Below are positions 57,454-64,000 of a stretch of DNA of 64,000 bases, piece after piece. The notes beneath the pieces were generated by a model. That model was not told the DNA's origin. It made no database searches and saw nothing but the letters and a program-made list of their open reading frames with translations. Origin of the DNA: Hyphomonadaceae bacterium JAD_PAG50586_4 (GTDB lineage Bacteria > Pseudomonadota > Alphaproteobacteria > Caulobacterales > Aquidulcibacteraceae); the NCBI GenBank assembly GCA_023242925.1, contig CP096134.1, positions 868,001-932,000 on the forward strand, given 5' to 3'. The position numbers and the translations under genes were made by a program. Numbering within the stretch: position 1 is the stretch's first letter; every line of letters begins with the position of its first letter.

Positions 57454-58616
57454 ACTTGGCCATCTTGCGGCTACCTTTCATCCAAGCGTTTAAGGACCGA
57501 CACGGGCGGCAACGCTACTATTTCCGCCGTGGCTACGTGCGTGCGCCGTTGAAGGGTGAGCCCGGCGGCAGGCAATTCATGGCGGCGTATCACAAAGCGC
57601 TCGCCGCGCACGCCAACCCTCAACTCGCCGCTGAGGCGCGATTGGGCGAGGGGACTTTTGATGCGTTGGCGCTCGCATATTACCGATCACCCCATTTCTT
57701 GGCATTGGAGCCGAGCACGCAACGCACCAACCGATATCGGATTGACGCGTGGCGGGAAAAGCATGGCGGCAAACAGGTGAGCCACCTGAAGCGCCGACAT
57801 GTCGTCGACCAAATGGCCGAGCGTATGGAGGCGTCTGGCGCGGGCGCGGCGAATAATCTTCTGCGAACGCTGAGTATGCTTTGCGCATTCGCGATCGAAC
57901 TTGAGTGGCGCGCGGACAATCCGTGTCGCGGTATAAAGAAGTTCAAGAGCGCCACTGACGGGTTCGTCGCCTGGTCCGAGATCGACGTGAAGAAGTTTGA
58001 AGAGCGTTGGCCGGTGGGTTCCCGCGAGCGGCTCGCGCTGGGATTGTTGGTCTACACTGGGCAAAGACGTGGTGATGTCGTGCGTATGGGGCCGAGCGAT
58101 GTTACGGGCGACCTAATTCATCTCGTGCAGGGAAAGACCGGCGCCGACTTGATGATACCGATCCACCCCAACCTGAAGGCAATACTCGATGCAACGCCGA
58201 TCGTCGGCGCGACTTTCTTGACGACGTTGCGCGGGGCGGCATTTAAATCCGAGACCTTCGGCAATTGGTTTCGCGATGCCTGCGATGCGGCAGGATTACC
58301 TAAGCGTTCTGCGCACGGTTTGCGAAAAACGGCGGCGGCCCGGCTCGCGGAGGCAGGCTGCACGACAAAGCAAATCCAAGCCATCACCGGTCACGCCACA
58401 ATACGCGAGGTTGAACGCTACACGAAGTCCGCCGACCAGCAGCGCTTGGCGCGCGAGGCTATGGCGAAGCTCCAAGAACGAGCCGCTGAAACGGCCAAAG
58501 TGTCAAACCTGTCAAACCGACAATTGCGGTCCAGCAAAATCAAGCGCTTAGACAAGGTGAGTGGGCCTGGCAGGACTCGAACCTGCAACCAGACCGTTAT
58601 GAGCGGCCGGCTCTAA
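57450..58616 (+). CDS. Tyrosine recombinase/integrase
   Basis: 388 residues. A core-binding domain (about residues 65-170) is followed by the catalytic domain with Arg in LLVYTGQRRGDVVRM, His-x-x-Arg in AHGLRKTAAARLAEAG, and His/Tyr in ITGHATIREVERYTKSAD. All catalytic residues are present. The last 17 residues are read from within the tRNA gene, as happens when an island restores the tRNA 3' end it inserts into. The start is TTG 57450, overlapping the upstream stop. Confidence 0.92.
   Translation: MNLAILRLPFIQAFKDRHGRQRYYFRRGYVRAPLKGEPGGRQFMAAYHKALAAHANPQLAAEARLGEGTFDALALAYYRSPHFLALEPSTQRTNRYRIDAWREKHGGKQVSHLKRRHVVDQMAERMEASGAGAANNLLRTLSMLCAFAIELEWRADNPCRGIKKFKSATDGFVAWSEIDVKKFEERWPVGSRERLALGLLVYTGQRRGDVVRMGPSDVTGDLIHLVQGKTGADLMIPIHPNLKAILDATPIVGATFLTTLRGAAFKSETFGNWFRDACDAAGLPKRSAHGLRKTAAARLAEAGCTTKQIQAITGHATIREVERYTKSADQQRLAREAMAKLQERAAETAKVSNLSNRQLRSSKIKRLDKVSGPGRTRTCNQTVMSGRL
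58501..58518 (+). repeat. Tandem TGTCAAACC pair, candidate integrase arm sites
   Basis: Two back-to-back copies of TGTCAAACC inside the integrase 3' end. The same 9-mer occurs twice at 12331-12391 near the other proposed end. Confidence 0.45.
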
Positions 58617-58634
58617 CCATTGAGCTACAGGCCC
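58562..58634 (-). tRNA. tRNA with CAT anticodon (Ile2 or Met); attR site
   Basis: 73 bases fold as a full cloverleaf: acceptor GGGCCTG/CAGGCCC, D-arm GCTC/GAGC, anticodon stem GGCCG/CGGTC with loop CTCATAA (anticodon CAT) and T-arm GCAGG/CCTGC. CCA is not encoded. The overall sequence looks more like isoleucine-2 (lysidine-modified) than elongator methionine, but that needs a classifier. The 3' end faces the integrase, and the integrase frame ends inside this gene. Confidence 0.93.
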
Positions 58635-58672
58635 CAATGCCGGCCCGCATGTGCGGGCGGGCGGAGCGTCCG

Positions 58673-60555
58673 TCAAGTCTCGCCGTCGCCGCGTGCATAG
58701 CCCACGATCGCGGCGCGGACGAAATCGTCGAAATTGATGCTGTCGAGGCTATCGGGGTGTTTGGCCCAGGGCGGGCCGTCGAGCATTTGCACAGTGATGT
58801 CTGGCTTTTTGGCGCGACGGCGACGCGAGAGCGCGTAGCTCGCCTCCTTCTCGACCCATTCTGAGGACGCCGCTGATTTCGACCAGCAGAGATGGAAAAG
58901 ATCGGCGCGCTCGATCTCCTTGCGCAGGCGCGGGCTCCATTCTTCGCCTGATTTCAGCGACGCGCGATCCCAGAAATGTTCGATGCCGGCGGACGCGTAC
59001 GCCGTGGCGATGGCGGCGACGGTTTCGCGGTCTTTGCTTGAGTAGGAGAGGAACACGCGCTTGTGGCGCTTCAGGCGCACTTTGTCGCCGACGCCTTGTG
59101 GCTTCTTGTCGGCGCCGATGACGGGACGGGTGAAGGCAAGCACGCCGATTTGCGCGTCGTCGATGAAGACGCGCGCAAGCACGACGATTTGTTTGACGTC
59201 CGTTTCGGCTTCGATCGAGAAATTGAAATCGATTGGATCGCCGCGCCAGGTGCGGCGTTGTACGGCGCTGTCGCATGTGGCGCCGCGCACTTCCAGCGAC
59301 ACGCCAACTTTGGCGCCGAGCGCGACATCGCCGATGCTCATACCCTGTGGCGCCGGCTCAGCGCGTGGATCGATTTGGCGCGCGGCTTTGATGACGGCTT
59401 TCAGATCTTTGGCTGGTGAATGGCGATGCGCACAAGCTCGGGGGTGCCGCGCCGCACTTTCTTGGGTGCAAACGCCGTGGCGTCGGCGGGAGCGCTCTTT
59501 TCAACGGCTGATTGGGTGTCGATTGCGCGTTCGGGCGGTGGCGCGCTGCGTTTAGCGGCTGGGGCTGGCGCACCTGCTGACGGCGCTGGCGCTGGCGCTG
59601 GCGCTGGCGCGGGCGCTGGCGGCGGCGGCTCTGCGGATGCGGGAGGGGCGGAATATTGCGGCGGCGCGGGCGCTGCAACAACAGGCGCTTCATCTGCAGC
59701 GGGCGGAAGCGTCGCGCCGCCAAGCACTTCGTCTTGTTGTTCCGTGGGCGCTTCGGCGCCAAAGGAGTCTTCTTCGCGCTCTAGTGTCGGTGGTTCCCGC
59801 GCCGCCACGCCATCGTCGACTTCTTGATCGGAGTCCGCTGGCGCATCGGCGCTGCCTGGTGCGCTTGCTTCCAGATCATCAACCTCAACAGAACCTTCTG
59901 GCGGTGTTGGCTCGGGCTCAGTACCTGGCGGGGACGTTTCCGCTTCGAGCTGTTGTTCCTGCACGATTTCCTCTGGCGCCTCCTCAGCGGGAGGCGGCGG
60001 CGGCTCAGGTTGAGCTTCCAGCTCGGGCAAGGGGGTGGCTCAGGCGCGGATCTCGATCTCCGGCGCGATTTCCGGGTCGTGCGGTGCTGCTGGCGGCGCG
60101 TCTTCTGTTGCGGTCTCGATCGGCGCCGGTTCTGCGCGTTGCGGTTCTGGCGCTTGTGGCGGCAGCGGTGCGGCGTGTGGTGGGTCGTTTGTGCTGGGCG
60201 CGGCTTGGCGACGGCTGGTGAGAGCGATCGCGCGTTCGTGCGCGAGCTGGAACGCCATCGTCGGCCAAGTGTCCGACAAGAATCCGAACGCGGTGCGCGC
60301 TTCCGGTTCAACCACGATAAGTTGCGCGCCGCCCAAACGCGTCGCGAGCGCGCGTAGGAGTGCGACGAAATCCGCTTGTTGTGCGGCCGCGTTGGAAAGC
60401 ACCACGCCCACATTCGCTGCGCCCACGAGTGCGGCGACGGTCGCCTCGTGATCGCCCAAGGTCGTGGCGCCGATCACATCGAGACCGAAACCGTCGCCAA
60501 GATCATAGGCGGCGTTGCGGTCAGCTTCCGCCACGATCAAGAAGCCGTTGGACAT
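58673..60555 (-). pseudogene. TIR-domain protein with Pro/Ala-rich linker, broken by a stop and a frameshift
   Basis: About 627 residues if joined. The N-terminal domain (60555-60043; MSNGFLIVAEADRNAAYDLG, VAALVGAANVGVVLSN) looks Rossmann-like but is unrecognised. A long acidic Pro/Ala-rich linker follows, then a beta-rich domain (DVALGAKVGVSLEVRG) and a C-terminal TIR domain (KRVFLSYSSKDRETVAAIAT, SSEWVEKEASYALSRRR with the NADase-type Glu). An in-frame TGA lies at 60040-60042; one base appears missing from the A-run at 59408-59410, since the shifted frame reads DLKAVIKAARQIDPRAE into the next segment. Three separate genes are the alternative. GGGGGA precedes ATG 60555. Confidence 0.6.
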
Positions 60556-60680
60556 ATATTCCCCCTTCGCGAGCACCGAACTTACGGTGTGCGCCCCAAG
60601 CCGAGCAAGCCAAAGCGCGTGTCGCGCTTTTGCGCGCCCGCAAAAATGGCGTAGAAGGGGCCATTCACGGGAGTCCCTAC

Positions 60681-60995
60681 ATGCGCGCCGCCATACTTAT
60701 TGCCGCTTTCGCCTTAGCGGCGTGCCAGACTCCATGTCCTGCGCCAGACACAGGCCCGATTACGCGGCAATTTCAGTGCGAAGACGGATCGGAGTTGAGC
60801 GTCGTGTTCACCCGTGCCCCAGATGTCGCGCGTGTGTCACAGGAGGGCTATACGACCGTCGAATTGCCGGCCCGGATTGTTGGTGCGGGCTATCGCTATT
60901 CCGACAACGGCGTTGAGCTGCGCGGCCGCATGGCCGAGACGCTTTGGCAGCGCCCGGGCGCGGCCGAAACCGTTTGTCGCGTGATCGCACAATAG
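60681..60995 (+). CDS. MliC-like lipoprotein (lysozyme inhibitor type)
   Basis: 104 residues. A lipoprotein signal with lipobox LAAC (MRAAILIAAFALAAC) is followed by a MliC-type domain: ITRQFQCEDGSELSVVF, then TVELPARIVGAGYRYSDNGV, and a second Cys near the end (ETVCRVIAQ). Members bind C-type lysozyme in the envelope. GGGAG lies seven bases upstream of ATG 60681. Stands alone. Confidence 0.75.
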   Translation: MRAAILIAAFALAACQTPCPAPDTGPITRQFQCEDGSELSVVFTRAPDVARVSQEGYTTVELPARIVGAGYRYSDNGVELRGRMAETLWQRPGAAETVCRVIAQ

Positions 60996-61091
60996 GGTGT
61001 GCGGCTACATTTAAGCTGCTAAGCTGATGGGCGAGCCAATTGTGTTGCGCGGCCTGGAGGGGCGGTCGCTGCATAATACGGAGATTTATTG

Positions 61092-61601
61092 ATGCGTACG
61101 AAGATTTTGGCGGCGGTGTTTGCCGGCGCGATGATGCTGGCGTCCTGTGAAACGACGGGCGGCGGCTATGGCGGCGGCACAGGCGGGCGCACCCAACTTT
61201 CACAATGCACACGCAACGCGCTGATTGGCGCGGGTATCGGCGCGGTGGTAGGCGCCACGCAAGGGCCGCGCGAAAATCGGGTGGAGAACGCAGCGCTTGG
61301 CGCCGCCGTTGTTGGCGCCGGCACGTACGGTGTGTGCCGTATCCTGAGCGCGCGTGAACAGCAGCGCGTTGAAAACGCGTACTACCAATCGCTCAACAGC
61401 GGCCAAGGCGTGAACGATTCGTGGCAATCGGACCAAGGCTCGCCGCGTTCGCTCACGGTGGGCGCACCGCAAGCAGCGCCTGGATATGGCGGCGAGTGCC
61501 GCCGTGTCAGTGCTACGGTCACTGATCCGCAATATGGCAATCAACAATTGCCGCCCGAAACCTTCTGCCGCTCGCCGAGCGGTGGCTGGGTTCCGGCATA
61601 A
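61092..61601 (+). CDS. Glycine-zipper lipoprotein
   Basis: 169 residues: lipoprotein signal with lipobox MLASC (about residue 19), a Gly-rich spacer, then a glycine-zipper hairpin (NALIGAGIGAVVGATQGPRE, AALGAAVVGAGTYG) as in outer-membrane proteins of the SlyB/17-kDa kind. The C-terminal half has a CRRVSATVTDPQYGNQQLPP segment typical of surface-antigen-like proteins. Followed by a strong terminator. Confidence 0.8.
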   Translation: MRTKILAAVFAGAMMLASCETTGGGYGGGTGGRTQLSQCTRNALIGAGIGAVVGATQGPRENRVENAALGAAVVGAGTYGVCRILSAREQQRVENAYYQSLNSGQGVNDSWQSDQGSPRSLTVGAPQAAPGYGGECRRVSATVTDPQYGNQQLPPETFCRSPSGGWVPA

Positions 61602-61622
61602 CGCGATCCGCGTGAATTGAAG

Positions 61623-61652
61623 AAAGGGCCGGTGTTGATCACCGGCCCTTTT
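61623..61652 (+). terminator. Intrinsic terminator
   Basis: Perfect 12-bp stem AAAGGGCCGGTG/CACCGGCCCTTT with a 5-base loop and a T-run, 22 bases after the glycine-zipper lipoprotein gene. The A-run on the other side lets it also serve the convergent hemerythrin gene. Confidence 0.9.
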
Positions 61653-61661
61653 GCTTGCGGC

Positions 61662-62156
61662 CTACATCCGCGCCATCAGCTCATCCTTACGCGCCTGCAT
61701 TTGCGCGCCGAGATCATCGAGATCGAGATCGGCTTTCTTCGCCTTGGCGAACATGCCGTCGCGCTGTTCTTCTTCTTTGACGTGATGCTTGATCATCTCC
61801 GAGAGCACTTTGACGCGCGCGTCAAAGTGATCGTCACCCGGAGCACCGGCTTCGATCTCCTCAATCAGCTTCTTGGCTGAATCATGTTCGATGTCGGCTT
61901 CATCCATCATATCGTCTTCGATCCCGGCTTCGCGGCAGGCGGGGTAGAAGATTTCTTCCTCGATTTGCGTGTGCACTGTGAGCGCGGTGCAGATCTGGCG
62001 AGCAAGCTTGCCCTTCTTGGCGGCGCTGCTGGTTTTCTCAAATGACTCGAACCAGTCCTCCACCTCGCGGTGGTCGTTTTTCAGAAGCGTGATCGCGTCC
62101 GGCGCGGCTTTGGTCTTGCGGGCGGATTTGCGGGACTGGGTCTGCGGGGCGGCCAT
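61662..62156 (-). CDS. Hemerythrin HHE-domain protein
   Basis: 164 residues: a Lys/Arg-rich N-terminal tail, then a four-helix bundle with the di-iron ligands in LLKNDHREVEDWFESFE, TVHTQIEEEIFYPACREAG, EADIEHDSAKKLIEE and MIKHHVKEEEQRDGMF. HHE proteins bind O2 or serve in oxidative or nitrosative stress and iron handling. It is divergent from ettA and ends at the shared terminator. Confidence 0.88.
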   Translation of the reverse strand: MAAPQTQSRKSARKTKAAPDAITLLKNDHREVEDWFESFEKTSSAAKKGKLARQICTALTVHTQIEEEIFYPACREAGIEDDMMDEADIEHDSAKKLIEEIEAGAPGDDHFDARVKVLSEMIKHHVKEEEQRDGMFAKAKKADLDLDDLGAQMQARKDELMARM

Positions 62157-62297
62157 GTTTTCCTCCGTGTTCGGTCATGGCCTAACCGCGACTGCACCGC
62201 TCCAGTTCCTGTTGAGAATCGCCCGCAATTACGCCTCGACGCTCCGCGCGGGCGTCGCTATATCCCGCGCTCTCATTTCCAGCAGGAACGCGAATCC

Positions 62298-63968
62298 ATG
62301 GCGCAGCAGCCAGCGCAATACATTTTCTCAATGCAGGGCCTCACCAAGGCCTATCCGGGCGGCAAGAAGGTGTTCGAGAACATCTGGTTGTCGTTCTTCC
62401 CGGACGCCAAGATCGGCGTCGTCGGCGTCAACGGCTCGGGTAAGTCCACGCTGCTGAAAATCATGGCCGGCATGGACAAGGATTTCACCGGCGAAGCCAA
62501 GGCGCTCGCCGGCACTAAGATGGGCTATCTGGAGCAGGAGCCGCAGCTCGATCCCAAGCTCAACGTGCGTGAGAACGTCGAAAGCTGGTGCGAGGAAAAG
62601 AAGCTCGTTACCCGCTTCAACGAAGTGAGCATGGAAGTCGGCGAGAATTACACCGACGAGCTCATGGAGGAGATGACCAAGCTCCAGGAGAAGATCGACG
62701 CGTCGGACGCGTGGGACATCGATAGCCGCATCGATATGGCGATGGACGCGCTGCGTTGCCCGCCGGACGATAGCGGCGTGGAAAAGCTCTCAGGCGGCGA
62801 ACGCCGCCGCGTGGCGCTCTGCCGTTTGCTCCTGTCGAAGCCCGACATGCTGCTGCTCGACGAACCGACCAACCATTTGGACGCCGAAAGCGTCGCCTGG
62901 CTGCAGCACCACTTGGAAGCGTTTCCGGGCTGCGTGATCCTCGTCACGCACGATCGCTACTTCCTCGATCAAGTCACGAAATGGACGCTCGAACTTGATC
63001 GCGGCAAGGGCCATCCACACGAGGGCAATTATTCGGCGTGGCTTGAAATCAAGGCGAAGCGTTCTGAGCAGGAAGCGTCGGAAAGCGATAGCCGCAAGAA
63101 GGCGCTCAATCGCGAACTCGAATGGGTGCGCCAATCGCCGAAGGCCCGCCAAGCTAAATCGAAGGCGCGTCTCACGCGCTATGACGAAATGGCGGCGGAG
63201 GCCGAGCGCGAGAAGCAGACCTTCGCACAGATTCAAATCCCACCAGGCCCGCGCCTCGGCCAGAACGTCATTCAGTTCGATGGCCTGAAAAAGGGCTTTG
63301 GCGACAAGCTTCTGATCGACGGCCTCACGTTCAAACTCCCTCCGGGCGGCATTGTCGGCATTATCGGCCCGAACGGCGCCGGCAAATCGACGCTGTTCAA
63401 GATGATCACCGGCCAAGAAAAGCCGGACGCGGGCACGATCACGATCGGGGAGAGCGTGAAGCTCGGCTTCGTCGATCAATCGCGCGACGCGCTCGACGAT
63501 AAGAAAAACATCTGGGAGGAAATCTCAGGCGGCCTCGACATTCTCACCATCAATGGCCGCGACGTGCCCTCGCGCGCATACGTGTCGAGCTTCAATTTCA
63601 AGGGCGCCGATCAACAGAAGAAGGTCGGATTGCTCTCGGGCGGTGAACGCAATCGCGTGCACTTGGCTAAAACCCTGCTCACTGGCGCCAATGTGTTGCT
63701 GCTCGACGAACCGACCAACGACCTCGACGTCGAAACGCTGCAATCGCTGGAAGCCGCACTCGAAGATTTCGCCGGCTGCGCCGTCGTCATCAGCCACGAT
63801 CGCTGGTTCCTGAACCGCTTGGCCACGCACATTCTAGCGTTCGAAGGCGACAGCCACCTCGAATGGTTCGAAGGCGATTTCGACAGCTACGAAGCGGATA
63901 AGATGCGGAGGCTTGGCGTGACGGAAATTATTCCGAGCCGGATCAAGTTTCAGAAATTTGGGCGGTAG
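62298..63968 (+). CDS. ettA: Energy-dependent translational throttle protein EttA (ABC-F)
   Basis: 556 residues, the standard EttA length. Two ABC domains without membrane parts: Walker A VGVNGSGKSTLLK and GPNGAGKSTLFK; signatures LSGGERRRVALCR and LSGGERNRVHLAK; Walker B/D-loops LLLDEPTNHLD and LLLDEPTNDLD. The linker between them holds the arm region (WVRQSPKARQAKSKARLTRY). EttA binds the ribosomal E-site and gates translation by ATP/ADP level. ATG 62298 is chosen on family start (MAQQPAQYIFSMQGLTKAYP); the frame continues upstream without similarity. Confidence 0.96.
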   Translation: MAQQPAQYIFSMQGLTKAYPGGKKVFENIWLSFFPDAKIGVVGVNGSGKSTLLKIMAGMDKDFTGEAKALAGTKMGYLEQEPQLDPKLNVRENVESWCEEKKLVTRFNEVSMEVGENYTDELMEEMTKLQEKIDASDAWDIDSRIDMAMDALRCPPDDSGVEKLSGGERRRVALCRLLLSKPDMLLLDEPTNHLDAESVAWLQHHLEAFPGCVILVTHDRYFLDQVTKWTLELDRGKGHPHEGNYSAWLEIKAKRSEQEASESDSRKKALNRELEWVRQSPKARQAKSKARLTRYDEMAAEAEREKQTFAQIQIPPGPRLGQNVIQFDGLKKGFGDKLLIDGLTFKLPPGGIVGIIGPNGAGKSTLFKMITGQEKPDAGTITIGESVKLGFVDQSRDALDDKKNIWEEISGGLDILTINGRDVPSRAYVSSFNFKGADQQKKVGLLSGGERNRVHLAKTLLTGANVLLLDEPTNDLDVETLQSLEAALEDFAGCAVVISHDRWFLNRLATHILAFEGDSHLEWFEGDFDSYEADKMRRLGVTEIIPSRIKFQKFGR

Positions 63969-63972
63969 CGAG

Positions 63973-64000
63973 ATGTGGCAAACGGTCGCCGAGATGATCC
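63973..64000 (+). other. Possible start of a downstream gene, cut by window edge
   Basis: ATG 63973 opens a frame (MWQTVAEMI) four bases after the ettA stop. Too short to identify. Confidence 0.25.

Larger units (their letters stand above)
12282..58573. mobile_element. Proposed integrated catabolic/mobilizable island (~46 kb)
   Basis: The proposed boundaries are two copies of GTGGGCCTGGCAG, at 12282-12294 and 58561-58573; the right copy is the 3' end of the tRNA(CAT) gene with one flanking base. Just inside each copy are two TGTCAAACC repeats in the same orientation (12330/12382 and 58501/58510), as expected for integrase arm-type sites. An integrase and HTH/excisionase-like genes occupy the right end; a relaxase, CopG and TraG-like module lies at 20-24 kb; no type IV secretion genes are present, so it would be mobilizable rather than self-transmissible. 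Cargo: Rhs toxin pair, TIR-WD40, aromatic catabolism cluster, IS, toxin-antitoxin. The 13-bp core is short for a tRNA att site, so the left boundary is a hypothesis. Confidence 0.5.

Noticed and set aside
59575..59640. Dense GCTGGC hexamer repeats as a possible regulatory or CRISPR-like repeat
   Set aside because: They are in frame with, and encode, the Ala-Pro linker of the TIR protein; simple low-complexity coding DNA without spacers.
1..64000. CRISPR arrays, rRNA genes and riboswitches
   Set aside because: No regularly spaced repeats, rRNA-like sequence or recognisable riboswitch was seen on either strand.

Overview
The window looks like chromosomal DNA of a high-GC alphaproteobacterium, possibly a Caulobacterales/Hyphomonadaceae-type environmental organism. 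That placement is an inference from codon and GC style, TonB and Rieske gene types and operon content, not from a marker gene.

Layout. (1) 1-12.2 kb is chromosomal catabolism. It holds a histidine utilisation locus (hutH-hutI on the minus strand; hutF-hutC on the plus strand) with a HutC-type palindrome in the divergent promoter, a frameshifted LuxR-type regulator, an acyl-CoA dehydrogenase, an MpaB/DUF2236 oxygenase, an operon resembling lvaABC (hydroxyacyl-CoA kinase, small partner, acyl-CoA dehydrogenase) and an N-acyl-D-amino-acid-deacylase-like amidohydrolase. (2) About 12.28-58.57 kb has the marks of one integrated element of about 46 kb. At its right end a tyrosine integrase abuts a tRNA(CAT) gene. 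Thirteen bases from the tRNA 3' end recur at 12282, and the 9-mer TGTCAAACC occurs twice just inside each end. (3) 58.6-64 kb is again chromosomal: a TIR protein, two lipoproteins, a hemerythrin protein and ettA.

Inside the element: a one-YD-repeat mini-protein; a secreted giant Rhs protein with a probable immunity gene; a decayed conjugation module (CopG-like protein, TraG-like protein without its ATPase motifs, VirD2/DUF3363-type relaxase, and a possible oriT between them); a SEC-C protein; a TIR-transmembrane-WD40 protein; a catabolic cluster (31.4-50.9 kb); an IS1182-family insertion sequence; a ParDE-type toxin-antitoxin pair; an Xre regulator; three small HTH/excisionase-like proteins; and the integrase.

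The catabolic cluster combines a Rieske dioxygenase (alpha and beta), an extradiol dioxygenase, a C-C hydrolase, a ferredoxin reductase and the hydratase/aldolase/acetaldehyde dehydrogenase lower pathway. With these sit a two-component flavin monooxygenase, an amidase, an enamidase-like amidohydrolase, a PF06684 protein, a succinate-semialdehyde-dehydrogenase-like enzyme and an arylamine N-acetyltransferase-like enzyme. I infer degradation of a nitrogen-containing aromatic or biaryl compound: one carbon ring by dioxygenation and meta cleavage, one N-containing ring by monooxygenation and amide/enamide hydrolysis. AraC and MarR regulators are present, and an identical 15-bp motif lies upstream of the AraC gene and of the flavin-reductase operon, with a related version between marR and the TonB receptor.

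Data caution: nine otherwise convincing genes carry single-base frameshifts, several in short G/C or A runs. This pattern looks more like uncorrected indels in the assembly than like real gene decay, so frameshifted genes are listed at full length with the break positions given.
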